Under the pieces are notes generated by a model. The model saw only the letters and a program-made list of their open reading frames with translations. It was not told the DNA's origin and did not search any database. The position numbers were made by a program, and so were the translations under genes. A stretch of DNA of 64,000 nt from an uncultured SAR86 cluster bacterium (GTDB lineage: Bacteria > Pseudomonadota > Gammaproteobacteria > Magnimaribacterales > D2472), in assembly GCA_902602595.1 (NCBI GenBank), contig CACKRJ010000002.1, positions 62,001-126,000 on the forward strand, written 5' to 3'. This document shows, in pieces, positions 9,212 to 20,000 of the stretch. The number at the start of each line of letters is the position of its first letter. Position 1 is the stretch's first letter.

Positions 9212-10336
9212 CTATAAAATATCTTCTTTACTAATAACTTTTTGGTCCATGGTAAATCCTTTAGGATTATCATTAATAAAATCAATTATAAGCTGGGCAC
9301 ATTCAGGACCAGCCTCTTCTTGTAAAAAATGTCCAGGTCCGCTAATTACAACCTCTTGAGCGGATGGAATTCTTTTTAACATTGAAACCATTCTGGGGTT
9401 ATTACCCGTGACAGGATCATTATCACTATTTGCAATTAGAAATGGCTTATGCCATTTTTCAAAAACGTTTCTATAAGCTATTTCATTTTTTCTTAACTCG
9501 CTAGGAATTAAATATGGAAAAATTTGCGGGCCAGCTTTATACGTAGCATTGGGATATGGTGCTTCATACCCTGCTCTTTCTAAGTCAGTTACATTACCTA
9601 GGGTTTGCATGATCCCTCCAACATCTATGTTATCTGTATATCTTGAATACCTAATCCACCCTGTAAATCCATCACCTCCGATAAATTCTTCCCATGTGGC
9701 TGGTCCTTGAAACCAAATACCTAATTTAAACAGCGGATAACTAATAAAAGACATTAGATCTCTAAAAAATCCTCTTCCAGGAGCTATTAAGCTTGTATTG
9801 GATGCAATAATTCTTGAGAACCTATCAGGTTCTTCTGCTATGACTCTGAGGCCAACTAAACCACCCCAATCATGAACATGAGCAGTAATATTATATAGAT
9901 CTAGTTCTACTATTAATTGAGTCATTTTATCTACATGCATTTGATGAGAATAATTCTCTATTGAGATATATTTATCAGATTTCCCAAATCCAACCATATC
10001 AGGTGCTATTACTCTATAACCTGCCTCAGTAAGAGTGGGAATCATTTTTCTAAATAAATAGCTCCAAGTAGGCTCACCATGCAGTAAATATATAATTTCT
10101 CCATCATCAGGCCCTTCATCTAAATAATGAATGCGTGTGTCACCAATAGTTAAATAATTTGCTTTAAATGGATAATCTATAATGTTGTTGAAACGTTCAA
10201 CTGGTGTTCTAAGAACTCCAGGTGCAACTAAATTGAATCTATCATAATCAACATCAACATCAACATTTCTTAAAAAGAAAAATATTCCAACAGTAATTAC
10301 TACTAGGATAAATATTATTGATATAAGTTTTTTCAT
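9212..10336 (-). CDS. Membrane-anchored haloalkane dehalogenase-like hydrolase (HLD-I type)
   Basis: The 374-aa protein has an N-terminal hydrophobic segment (residues 4-22) that should anchor or export it. An alpha/beta hydrolase domain like DhlA follows: HGEPTWSYLFRKMIP (Glu88), APDMVGFGKSDK, nucleophile Asp156 with Trp157 in VHDWGGLVG, a candidate acid in NSDNDPVTG, and His336 in GPGHFLQEE. The Asp-His-Asp layout and Glu next to HG place it in subfamily I. This differs from the 7.6-kb paralogue, which is subfamily II-like and cytoplasmic. The likely reaction is hydrolytic removal of halide or a related ester/epoxide hydrolysis on the outer side of the inner membrane. It is divergent from the M14 peptidase. 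Confidence 0.8.
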   Translation of the reverse strand: MKKLISIIFILVVITVGIFFFLRNVDVDVDYDRFNLVAPGVLRTPVERFNNIIDYPFKANYLTIGDTRIHYLDEGPDDGEIIYLLHGEPTWSYLFRKMIPTLTEAGYRVIAPDMVGFGKSDKYISIENYSHQMHVDKMTQLIVELDLYNITAHVHDWGGLVGLRVIAEEPDRFSRIIASNTSLIAPGRGFFRDLMSFISYPLFKLGIWFQGPATWEEFIGGDGFTGWIRYSRYTDNIDVGGIMQTLGNVTDLERAGYEAPYPNATYKAGPQIFPYLIPSELRKNEIAYRNVFEKWHKPFLIANSDNDPVTGNNPRMVSMLKRIPSAQEVVISGPGHFLQEEAGPECAQLIIDFINDNPKGFTMDQKVISKEDIL

Positions 10337-10415
10337 AAAATTTTATCTCATTAAGTCTACGATATTTAAAGAGATATGTATTATCATCTTAATAAATAAT
10401 ATTAAAACTATTTAT

Positions 10416-13271
10416 ATGAATATCAAAAATTTACTTACATTTGCATTTATATTTTCTACTGTTTTAAATAGTGAAACCTTAACTAAACCTACCTCATACT
10501 CTAAGGATTTATACACGGCTAAAATTCTATCAAGCACTTATATTGACTCAATTGATCATCCAGATAAATTTTTAGATTTTAATTACGGAGATAGAGTAGC
10601 CAATCCTTCACAAATATCTAATGCAATTTTAAATTGGTCTAAGCAGTCAAATAAAATAAAGGTTATTGAGTATGCAAGATCGCATGAAAACCGACCCCTT
10701 TATGCTCTCTTTATCTCATCACCAGATAATATTAATAATCTTGACCAAATAAAAGAAAATATTTCTCAACTATCTGATGCAAGAAAAATAAATGATCGCG
10801 AAGCAAATTCCATTATTGACTCATTACCTGCAATAGCATGGATGGCATATTCTATACATGGAAATGAAACATCTGGAGCAGATGCTGCTTTAGGAGTTAT
10901 TTATCATCTTATTGCAAGCAATGATCCTGAAATTGAGGATTTACTTAACAAGATGGTAATTATTATTGACCCTATGATGAATCCTGATGGCAGAGATAGA
11001 TTTGCAAAGTCATTGGAGCAATACCGAGGCACTGCTCCAAATTATGATGATCAATCGCTATTACATACTGGAGATTGGCCATATGGAAGGACAAATCATT
11101 ATTACTTTGATTTAAATAGAGACTGGTTTTACTTAACTCAACCAGAAACACAAGGCAGAGTACAATTGATTAATAAATGGAGACCTCAGATTCTTGTTGA
11201 TGGCCATGAGATGGGTGCACAAGATACTTTCATGACAGGACCTCCAAGAGAACCTATTAATAAAAACATAGATGAAGATCTCATTAAATGGGGAAATGTA
11301 TTTGCAAAAGATCAGGCTGAAGCATTCGATAAAAAAAATTGGCGTTTTTATACTGGAGAGTGGCACGAAGATCTTTATCCAGGATACTCTTTTTATGTTC
11401 AATTCCGTGGCAGTCTTGGAATACTATATGAGCAATCACGAATGTCAGAGGATGGGGTAAGAAGACCTGAGGGAACCATTCAATCTTATAAGGAATCAGT
11501 TCATCATCAATTTGTAAGCACTATTGAAAATCTTAATACTTTAAAAGTTAATACAAAGGCTATGTACAAAGATTATTGGGACGGTCGAAAATACAATATT
11601 TCTAAAGATAGTAAATATGCTAATCAAACTTTTGTTGTCTTACCATCTAAAAATCATGGACGCTTAAATTCATTAGTTGATAAATTAAAGGCACAAGATA
11701 TAGAGGTATTTAAAAATACTAAAACTTTGCTGGTAGACAAAGCACTAAATCAATTGGGTGATATTGAAGCAAATTATGAAATACCTGAAGGCAGTTTAAT
11801 TATTCCAAATAGACAACCTGAGGCGCCTCTAATAAAAGCAATATTAGAATTTGATGCAGAAATTGATGAATCTGTTCTTATAGAAGAACGACAAGAAAAC
11901 CTGAGAGATGGTTCTTCTATCATGTATGACACAACTGCATTCAATTTTACAATGATGTATGGATTGCCAGCTGTAACTGCTTTAGAGCATATTGATAAAA
12001 ATCTTGTTAATTGGGAACCCTCCTCTACAAATATTGAGATAAATAACAATGCAATAATATGGGCAGTTGATGGCACTGATGATAGATCGGTTACATTTGC
12101 AGCCAGATTACTTGAAGAAGATGTGCAAGTCCGAATTATTGATAAAGAATCAATACTTTCAGCTCACAAGTTATCTCGAGGAAGTGTTGCTGTTATTGCT
12201 ATGGATAACCCAAAGTATGAAAATTTAACTACAAAAATAAAAGATATATCTAATGATCTCAATATATCTGTTCATTCAATAGAATCTGGTTTTGGACCAG
12301 AAGGATTGCCTGACTGGGGTGGTAGGCATTTTAGATTGTTAAAAAAACCTCAGATTGCCATTTTGGGACATGGTGAATACAACTCTTATGATGTTGGAGT
12401 TAGTTGGTGGTCATTAGACCATCATCTTGGAATTAGACACAGCCTTGTAAATGGCTCTTTTGCTGGATATGCAGACTTGAGACGTTATAACACACTGATT
12501 CTTCCGAGCGGATACCAAGATATGAATTCTAATGAATTGGAAAACTTATCAGAATGGATAAGAAATGGCGGTACCTTGATTGCGCATAACAGGTCAACAA
12601 GATTTTTGTCTTCAAATGATGGTCTAGGCAATACAAAACAAATTCAAAATATATTTGAAAATGTTAATGAGTATAAATTAGATCTTTTGAGAGAAATAAT
12701 GGCTTTAAATGATCAGATTGATAAAGATAAAATTAATAGTAATAGTGTCGATAATTTAATCGATTACCCATGGGAACTCAATGTAACAGAAATGTCCCAA
12801 GAAGAATTTGAGATGAGAGATGAATGGCAATCAATTTTTATGCCATCTGGTTCATTTGTAGCAGGAAGAACTGATCAAAAACATTGGTTAACATTTGGTA
12901 GTCCGGAGATATTGCCCGTACTGTATTCAAATTACCCAGTCTTAATGACGGGAAATAATGTAGAAGCAGCTGTAAGAATTGGTGCGCTTGTTCCTAACTT
13001 AAATTCAGATAAATCAAAACAAATTAATTGGTCTCTCATTCCACCACAAAAAGATATAAAAGTAAGAATGAGTGGTTTAGTTTGGCCAGAAGCTGCACAG
13101 AGAGTGGCTAATTCAGCATATGTAACAAGAGAAGAAATAGGGAAAGGACAAGTAATTTTATTTTCTGGTGAGCCAAACTTTAGAGGTTCGACCAGAGGAA
13201 CAAATAGAATCTGGCTTAATGCCGTAATATATGGTTCAGGTCTGGGTACAAATCCCTTAGTAAATCCCTAA
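10416..13271 (+). CDS. Secreted zinc carboxypeptidase, M14 family
   Basis: The 951-aa protein starts with a signal peptide (MNIKNLLTFAFIFSTVLNSE). A peptidase M14 domain follows. The zinc ligands are His148 and Glu151 in SIHGNETSG and His264 in DGHEMG, and Glu339 in LYEQSRM is the likely catalytic base. YFDLNRDWFYLTQPET is another M14 hallmark. The C-terminal half contains a class I glutamine-amidotransferase-like fold (ILGHGEYNSYD, LPSGYQDM, WIRNGGTLIAH), a combination known in large bacterial M14 proteins. It probably trims peptides in the periplasm or outside the cell. It ends 12 nt before the convergent symporter gene, with no obvious terminator between. Confidence 0.85.
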   Translation: MNIKNLLTFAFIFSTVLNSETLTKPTSYSKDLYTAKILSSTYIDSIDHPDKFLDFNYGDRVANPSQISNAILNWSKQSNKIKVIEYARSHENRPLYALFISSPDNINNLDQIKENISQLSDARKINDREANSIIDSLPAIAWMAYSIHGNETSGADAALGVIYHLIASNDPEIEDLLNKMVIIIDPMMNPDGRDRFAKSLEQYRGTAPNYDDQSLLHTGDWPYGRTNHYYFDLNRDWFYLTQPETQGRVQLINKWRPQILVDGHEMGAQDTFMTGPPREPINKNIDEDLIKWGNVFAKDQAEAFDKKNWRFYTGEWHEDLYPGYSFYVQFRGSLGILYEQSRMSEDGVRRPEGTIQSYKESVHHQFVSTIENLNTLKVNTKAMYKDYWDGRKYNISKDSKYANQTFVVLPSKNHGRLNSLVDKLKAQDIEVFKNTKTLLVDKALNQLGDIEANYEIPEGSLIIPNRQPEAPLIKAILEFDAEIDESVLIEERQENLRDGSSIMYDTTAFNFTMMYGLPAVTALEHIDKNLVNWEPSSTNIEINNNAIIWAVDGTDDRSVTFAARLLEEDVQVRIIDKESILSAHKLSRGSVAVIAMDNPKYENLTTKIKDISNDLNISVHSIESGFGPEGLPDWGGRHFRLLKKPQIAILGHGEYNSYDVGVSWWSLDHHLGIRHSLVNGSFAGYADLRRYNTLILPSGYQDMNSNELENLSEWIRNGGTLIAHNRSTRFLSSNDGLGNTKQIQNIFENVNEYKLDLLREIMALNDQIDKDKINSNSVDNLIDYPWELNVTEMSQEEFEMRDEWQSIFMPSGSFVAGRTDQKHWLTFGSPEILPVLYSNYPVLMTGNNVEAAVRIGALVPNLNSDKSKQINWSLIPPQKDIKVRMSGLVWPEAAQRVANSAYVTREEIGKGQVILFSGEPNFRGSTRGTNRIWLNAVIYGSGLGTNPLVNP

Positions 13272-13283
13272 CTTTTTAAAGTG

Positions 13284-15032
13284 TTATGGATTTCTTAAAT
13301 TATCAACCATTTGATTAACACTATCAGGTGGTTTTTTAAATAAATAACATACACTGAATGAAACAATAAAGTTGATCATCATTCCTATAAAGCCAAATCC
13401 CTCTGGAGATATTCCTAAAAACCAATTTTCTGCAGAATTTAAATTAGTGTTAACAAATTTAAAATTAATTATATAAATTGATGTGACAGCTAACCCAGCA
13501 AGCATTCCAGCTATAGCTCCCTCTTTATTCAACCTTTTATAAAAAATACCCATAAATAATGCAGGAAAAATTGTTGCTGCAGCTAAACCAAAAGCAAAAG
13601 CCACAACTTGAGCAACAAAACCTGGTGGATAAATACCGAAAAGCCCAGCTATAAATATAGCAACTGCGGCAGAACATCGAGCATAAAATAGCTCTTGTTT
13701 TTCAGTAATCGATGGCATAAAAGTCTTTTTTAGCAAATCATGTGAAACTGAAGCTGAAATAACTAACAATAATCCTGCTGCAGTTGATAATGCTGCAGCT
13801 AACGCTCCGGCAGCAACCAAAGCTATAACCCAGGCTGGTAATTTAGCTATTTCAGGATTCGCTAAAACCATAATATCTCTATCGATGTAAACCTCATTTG
13901 TATTAGTCATATCTGGTTTATTATCTAAACCTCTTTCTCCAGAAGAACCTCTATTATTATTAAATCTTGGTTTAACTTCATTCAATGCATTGCCAGCAGA
14001 GTATTGAATTAAACCATCATTATTTTTATCATTCCAAGCTATCAGACCAATATTTTCCCAATTTTTAAACCAGCCTGGAGCCTCTTGATAGCTTACTTCC
14101 TGAACTGAATCAATAAAATTCATTCTTGCAAAAGCCGAAACTGCTGGAGCTGTTGAATATAAAATAGCTATAAATATTAATGCATAACCAGCAGATTTTC
14201 TTGCATCGCTAACGTTTGGCACGGTAAAGAATCGTACAATGACATGTGGAAGCCCTGCAGTACCAAACATCAATGCAGCGGTTATGCAAAAAATATCAAT
14301 ATTAGTTTTACTATTTTCTGTATATGCATTAAATCCAAGCTCGCTTGTAACTGTGTCTAATTTATCTAATAAATAAACTTCACTATTTATAAGAGTATCG
14401 CCAAAACCTAACTGAGGAATAGGATTCCCTGTCATTAAAATAGAGATAAATATGGCTGGAACTAAATAAGCAAAAATTAAGACGCAGTATTGAGCAACTT
14501 GTGTATAAGTGATGCCCTTCATGCCGCCAAGTACTGCATAAAAAAAGACAATGCACATACCAATAACCACGCCTAAATTAATATCAACTTCTAAGAACCT
14601 AGAAAAAACAATACCAACCCCTCTCATTTGCCCAGCTACATAGGTAAATGAGATAAATATTAGACATATTACTGCAACTAATCTTGCTGCATTTGAATAG
14701 TACCTCGTACCAATAAAATCTGGAACAGTGTATTGACCAAATTTTCTTAAGTAAGGAGCAAGTAATAAAGCTAATAAGACATATCCACCAGTCCAACCCA
14801 TTAAATAAACTGATCCATCTTTACCAAGGAATGCTATTAAACCAGCCATTGAAATAAATGAAGCAGCAGACATCCAATCTGCAGCAGTTGCCATACCATT
14901 AGCAATAGGATGAACGCCCTTACCTGCTATATAAAAATCATTTGTTGATGATGCACGTGACCAGATAGCAATCCCAATATATAAGGCAAAAGAAATACCT
15001 ACAAAGAAATACGTAAGAGACTTTACATCCAT
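13284..15032 (-). CDS. Sodium:solute symporter, large subunit (VC_2705-type)
   Basis: This 582-aa SSS-family transporter has about 13 membrane spans. ANGMATAADWMSAASFISMAG near the N-terminus and ALAAALSTAAGLLLVISASVSHD are SSS signatures. The small partner (DUF4212) is encoded 4 nt upstream, the arrangement of the VC_2705-like two-subunit symporters. A ~60-residue hydrophilic loop around residue 330-390 contains WNDKNNDGLIQY, which looks like an EF-hand-type Ca-binding loop. Acetate or another small organic acid is a plausible substrate from family relatives, but this cannot be fixed from sequence. Confidence 0.88.
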   Translation of the reverse strand: MDVKSLTYFFVGISFALYIGIAIWSRASSTNDFYIAGKGVHPIANGMATAADWMSAASFISMAGLIAFLGKDGSVYLMGWTGGYVLLALLLAPYLRKFGQYTVPDFIGTRYYSNAARLVAVICLIFISFTYVAGQMRGVGIVFSRFLEVDINLGVVIGMCIVFFYAVLGGMKGITYTQVAQYCVLIFAYLVPAIFISILMTGNPIPQLGFGDTLINSEVYLLDKLDTVTSELGFNAYTENSKTNIDIFCITAALMFGTAGLPHVIVRFFTVPNVSDARKSAGYALIFIAILYSTAPAVSAFARMNFIDSVQEVSYQEAPGWFKNWENIGLIAWNDKNNDGLIQYSAGNALNEVKPRFNNNRGSSGERGLDNKPDMTNTNEVYIDRDIMVLANPEIAKLPAWVIALVAAGALAAALSTAAGLLLVISASVSHDLLKKTFMPSITEKQELFYARCSAAVAIFIAGLFGIYPPGFVAQVVAFAFGLAAATIFPALFMGIFYKRLNKEGAIAGMLAGLAVTSIYIINFKFVNTNLNSAENWFLGISPEGFGFIGMMINFIVSFSVCYLFKKPPDSVNQMVDNLRNP

Positions 15033-15036
15033 TCTT

Positions 15037-15291
15037 TTAGAGTTCTTCTTTGGATTTATTTTTATATTTTTTATCTAATTTATTCATTAAATATATGTAT
15101 ATAAAAATTAACAAAACAAAAAAATAAATACTTCCTTGTTGAGCAAACCAAAAACCAATTTTAAATCCGCCTATTTGAAATTGATCAAGAAAATCAGACC
15201 ATATAATCCCAAATCCAAATGAAACAAGAAACCATATGCTCAATAAGATTGAGATAATCTGAAGGTTTGATCGCCAATATTGTTTATGCAT
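15037..15291 (-). CDS. DUF4212 small subunit of the sodium:solute symporter
   Basis: The 84-aa protein has two membrane spans (IISILLSIWFLVSFGFGII and QGSIYFFVLLIFIYIYL) joined by a short amphipathic stretch (FKIGFWFAQQGS). It ends in a Lys-rich tail. Length, topology and position directly upstream of the large SSS gene match DUF4212. It probably stabilises or regulates the transporter. A strong terminator just upstream separates it from the next gene. Confidence 0.85.
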   Translation of the reverse strand: MHKQYWRSNLQIISILLSIWFLVSFGFGIIWSDFLDQFQIGGFKIGFWFAQQGSIYFFVLLIFIYIYLMNKLDKKYKNKSKEEL

Positions 15292-15311
15292 TAATTAATT
15301 ATAACTATTAA

Positions 15312-15345
15312 AAAAAGAAACCCGCATATGCGGGTTTCTTTTTAG
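15312..15345 (-). terminator. Factor-independent terminator
   Basis: AAAGAAACCCGC-ATAT-GCGGGTTTCTTT is a perfect stem with a GC-rich base. It is followed on the minus strand by seven U residues, and there is also a U run on the plus strand. It ends the secreted-protein gene at 15.4-15.9 kb and insulates the symporter operon. Confidence 0.93.
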
Positions 15346-15357
15346 AGAACTTTTAAA

Positions 15358-15894
15358 TTAGTAAACTCTCTTGATCATTGAATGTTGAATTTGCAATTCG
15401 CCATCTAGATGTAACGTTGCATCAACCCGAACATTATCCTCAGAATTAAAAGTCCAACCCATAGTTTTTACAAAATTATGGTGTTCTGGATGATATCCAG
15501 GCCTAGGATCAGATTTAAGTTGAATTGAATTATCATCCATTGATTCAACTGTAAACATTGGCTCAGTCCCTAAAGCACAATAATGCTTTATAACCAACTC
15601 TCCATCTTTATCAGAATAAGTGGTGAACATTTCAACGCCATCCTCAATCAATGTTTCAACAATAGAATTGCCATTTGAAACAAGTCTAAATTCTGAAGAT
15701 GTATCAACTACTGCACCTGATTGTTGATATAACTTACCTTCCCACTTGCCAAGCATTTTTTTCATCTTTACAAAAGCTGGACTTTGTTTAATTTCACCCA
15801 TGCTGACATCACCAATGTATGTTTCTTCAGCATTTGTATTTATTACTATTGAAGATAGCAATAATGTTGAAAATAATATATTTGAAAATTTCAT
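15358..15894 (-). CDS. Secreted lipocalin-like protein (DUF1579-like)
   Basis: The 178-aa protein has a cleavable signal (MKFSNILFSTLLLSSIVINTNAEE). The mature beta-rich part contains KMLGKWEGKLYQQSGAVVDTSSEF, SIVETLIEDG and VKTMGWTFNSEDNVRVDATL. This pattern of short strands around a GxW is like the DUF1579/lipocalin-like group that binds small hydrophobic molecules, but the match is by feel rather than by a diagnostic motif. It has its own ribosome site (AAGGAG) and ends in a strong terminator. It lies just downstream of the catabolic operon, from which it is separated by 48 bp. Confidence 0.6.
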   Translation of the reverse strand: MKFSNILFSTLLLSSIVINTNAEETYIGDVSMGEIKQSPAFVKMKKMLGKWEGKLYQQSGAVVDTSSEFRLVSNGNSIVETLIEDGVEMFTTYSDKDGELVIKHYCALGTEPMFTVESMDDNSIQLKSDPRPGYHPEHHNFVKTMGWTFNSEDNVRVDATLHLDGELQIQHSMIKRVY

Positions 15895-15942
15895 ATTTAA
15901 CTCCTTAAAGAATACATTCTAACTTAGTTAAATCTATGTCGT

Positions 15943-17091
15943 CTATGATGGCGGTTTTTCTAAAATATGAATACCACAAGCACTTCCCAGTCCAATAACA
16001 TGAGCTAGACCAATTGTAGGATCTTTAATTTGTCTTTGACCAGCTTCACCTCTTAATTGAGTGCAAATTTCATATAGATTCGCTACTCCTGTTGCCCCGG
16101 TAGGATGACCTTTTGCTAACAAACCTCCAGATAAATTAACTGGAAGTTTTCCATCAATATCAAAATAACCCTCATCAACCAACGTACCAGCATCTTCGTC
16201 TTTACATAGTCCTAGGTTACCGTAATGAAGCATTTCAGCAGATGCAAAGCAATCATGCAATTCAACCAAATCAAGATCTTCAGGACCTATACCAGCCATA
16301 TCATATGCATTTTTAACAGCGTTTCTTGTCAAGGTATTAACATTAGGCATAACTAAGTTTCTTTCATCATATGGGTCACTTGTTAATGCTGATGCCTTAA
16401 CTTTTATAGCTCTTTTTAAACCTAGAGATCTAGCTTTTTTTTCAGAGACTAAAACAGCTGCTGCCGAACCATCTACATTAGCAGAACACATTAATTTAGT
16501 ATTTGGATAAGCTATCATTTCTGAGTTCATGACTTCATCAAGCGGGGTTTCAATTTGATATCTAGATTTAGGATTCATTGTTGAATGATGATGATTTTTA
16601 ACAGATATTTTGGCAAATTGCTCAAAAGTTGTTCCGTATAATCTCGCATGCTCCATTCCAGCTTCAGCAAAAACAGCTGGCATAGTTAGAGATCCCAAAA
16701 GACCTTCAGTAGGAATTCCTGTATCCGATGATTCTCCTCCAAGTAATCCAGTGCCCATCTTTTCGACACCAGATACTAATACTGTGTCATATAATCCAGC
16801 TTTAATAGACATCCAGCCTTCTCTAAAAGCTGTTGCGCCTGTTGCGCATGCATTTGTACAATTAACAATAGGAATACCTGTTTGCCCGACTAATTGAAGA
16901 GTCTTTTGACCAACCATCCTATTAACTTCTTTAATGTTTCCACAGTAAAAGGCTTGCATGTCACCCATTGTTAAATTTGCATCATCTAATGCAAGCAAGA
17001 TTGACTCAGCTGCAAGCTCAGGAACACTCTTGTTTGGAAATCTACCGAATTTGATCATGTCAATTCCGATTATGTAAACATCATTATTCAT
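15943..17091 (-). CDS. Thiolase, SCP2/lipid-transfer type
   Basis: This 382-aa thiolase keeps the acylated Cys82 in TNACATGATAFREG and the catalytic GHPTGATG near the C-terminus. LVELHDCFASAEMLHYGNLGL is characteristic of the SCP2-type thiolases that cleave 3-keto-acyl-CoAs with branched or steroid-like chains. It should release acetyl-CoA or propionyl-CoA. It is the last gene of the leftward catabolic operon and sits 2 nt from the IOR gene. The intact Cys contrasts with the Cys-less thiolase at 29.4 kb. Confidence 0.9.
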   Translation of the reverse strand: MNNDVYIIGIDMIKFGRFPNKSVPELAAESILLALDDANLTMGDMQAFYCGNIKEVNRMVGQKTLQLVGQTGIPIVNCTNACATGATAFREGWMSIKAGLYDTVLVSGVEKMGTGLLGGESSDTGIPTEGLLGSLTMPAVFAEAGMEHARLYGTTFEQFAKISVKNHHHSTMNPKSRYQIETPLDEVMNSEMIAYPNTKLMCSANVDGSAAAVLVSEKKARSLGLKRAIKVKASALTSDPYDERNLVMPNVNTLTRNAVKNAYDMAGIGPEDLDLVELHDCFASAEMLHYGNLGLCKDEDAGTLVDEGYFDIDGKLPVNLSGGLLAKGHPTGATGVANLYEICTQLRGEAGQRQIKDPTIGLAHVIGLGSACGIHILEKPPS

Positions 17092-17093
17092 AA

Positions 17094-20000
17094 TTATTCA
17101 CTTGCAGCCATTGGAAATTTATTAACTATATTAATATTATTTCCATAAAATTCATTCAAATATTTCTCTTTAAGTATTTTAGTTGTTTCAATATTTTTCT
17201 CTTTAACTACGTCGTACCCTTTAATTTGTTCTGGCAAGGATGCAATTTTAATTGCAATTTCATAATTATCTATAGAGATATTATCTAAAATTTTTAAAAT
17301 TATATTTTCATATTCAATAATTAAATCTCTTTCAATTTTTCTGTGCTTAGAAAAACCAAATATATCAAAAATAGTTCCTCGCAAGAATTTAAAGTGTTTT
17401 AAGACCTTAAATATATAAAATGTAAATGAAGGCAACTTACGTTTTGGGTATTTTCCAGTGCTTTTATTTCTTCCACCTAAAACTGGTGGAGCAAGCGAGT
17501 ATTCAATTTTGTAATTTCCCTCTAATTTATCATCTAAGTATTCTCTAATTTCATTTCCTGTATGTAATCTTGCTACCTCATATTCATCTTTGTATGACAT
17601 CAATTTAAAAAAATATTTTGCAGCAGCTATAGATAAATCGTCTTTATCATTAGGGATTGATTTATCTTTTGAAATAATTTTATTTACAAATGTATTATAT
17701 CTATTTGCATATTTCGAATCTTGATAGCTTGTTAAAAATTTAGTTCTATCTCTAACGATTGATTCTAATGTTTCAATTTCTTCATTTTGCAAGATATCAT
17801 TTTGAGAGAATGCAACATTTTCAACTTTCTTTATATCTATTGCAGCTAATCTTCCCCAATAAATACTTTCTTTATTCATTTTTATTGAGACCCCATTAAG
17901 TTCTATGGCTCTCTCAATAGCTCTTAATGAAATAGGAAATAATCCTTTTTGTATTGCATAGCCTACTAAAAACAAATTAGCGCCAATAGCATTGCCTATA
18001 AGAGATGAAGATAATTTAGTTGCATTTATAAAATGTATTAATTCTTCAGATCCAGCATCTTTTAGGCCCTTTATCATGCGCGCTGAAGATAGATCTAAGC
18101 TTGGATCACTTGCAAATGAACTAGTTGGTGCTACATGGTTATTGATTACCATATTGGTTCTATTTGGACTAATTTTTGACATAGCCTCAATACCCGTCGT
18201 TACAACAATATCGCATCCAATAATTAAATCAGCAGATCCAGACGCAATTCTTGTTGCATGCAATTCGCTTGGTGAGTTGGAAACTCTAAGATGGCTTGTT
18301 ACGGGACCATTTCTTTGGGCTAGACCAGCAACATCTAATGTTGATGATCCTTTGCCCTCTAGGTGAGCAGCAGTACCTAGAATTGCTCCAAGGGTAATAA
18401 CACCAGAGCCGCCTATGCCTGTAATTAATATATTAAATGGTTTATGGATTTCTGCTGTAGTAGGTTCTGGTAATTTAAATTCCCTGTAATCATGAGAATT
18501 TTCTAGAGAATTAGATTTTTTCCTTAATGTTCCACCAGTAATTGTCAAAAAGCTTGGACAATAGCCTTTAGTGCATGAAAAATCTTTATTACAAGCTGAT
18601 TGATTGATTTGTCTTTTTCTACCAAATCTAGTTTCAAGTGGTTCAATAGCTATGCAATTTGATTCGACGCCACAATCACCACAGCCCTCACAAACTAGAG
18701 GATTAATAAAAATCTTTTTATTGGGCTCCTCGACTAAACCTCTTTTTCTCCTTCTTCTTAATTCAGTTGCACAATACTGATCATAAAGAATAACTGTAAC
18801 TCCTTTAATTTCTCTAAGGCTCTTTTGCACTTCATCTAGTTTGTCTCTTTGAAATACCTCTACACCAGGAGCGAATGTAGCATTTTTAGGATACTTATCT
18901 GGATAATCAGTGACAACAACAACTTTTTTTGCACCCTCAGCATGAACTTGCCAAGTTAAGTCATCAATTCTAACCTTTCCAGTAATTTCTTGGCCACCTG
19001 TCATAGCAATAGCATCATTAACTAATATTTTATATGTAATATTTGCACCCGAGGCAACAGCTGATCTTAAGGCGAGTATACCTGAATGATAATATGTTCC
19101 ATCACCTAAATTTTGAAAAATATGATCAGTCTCAGTAAAGGGAGCAATTCCAGTCCACATAACCCCCTCGCCACCCATCTGACCTAAGTTGTATGTATGT
19201 CTTTCAGGCATAAACGTAGCCATTCCGTGACATCCAATTCCACCAAATGCAAAACTGTCTTCTGGAACTTTTGTAGATGTATTGTGAGGGCAACCTGCAC
19301 AAAAGCTTGGCAATCTAAAAAGATTTGATGCGGGAGATTGATTAATTGATTGGAGAAACTCTTCAATCTCTTTAACTTTTTGTGTTAAATCAATATTTAA
19401 AGAAAGATTTGAAATTCTTTTAGCAATAATTAGCGCTACTAAGCTTGGTGATAGTTCTCCTTCACCAGGCACCAAATAATCTCCATTCTCATCTTTCTTA
19501 CCAACAATCATGGGTCTATTTTTATTGTTATATAGATATTTTATTAATTGGTCCTCAACAATTGGTCTTTTCTCTTCAATTACTAGTAATTCCTTATGGC
19601 CTTTTGAAAAATCTAATATTTTTTTATCATCAAGAGGCCAAACCATTCCTACTTTAAAAAGAGAAATACCGATTTTTCTACATACTTCATCATCAAGACC
19701 TAATTCATCTAAGGCTTGTCTTACATCTAAGTAAGCTTTACCACTAGTAACAATTCCTAGCTTTTTTTTATCTTTAAAAATAACTTTATCTATAGAATTT
19801 GCTCTAGCAAAAGCTTGAGCGGCTGGTAAACGTGTTTTATATAACCTTGGTTCAGATGCAGCAGGAGCAAAACCCCATTGAATATGAATATTCTCATCGC
19901 CTATTGGATCATCTTTTGGTATAACCGGTTTAAATCTATCTAAACTAATATCCACGGACGCAGCACTCTCAACTGTATCAGTTACGCATTTAAATCCAAC

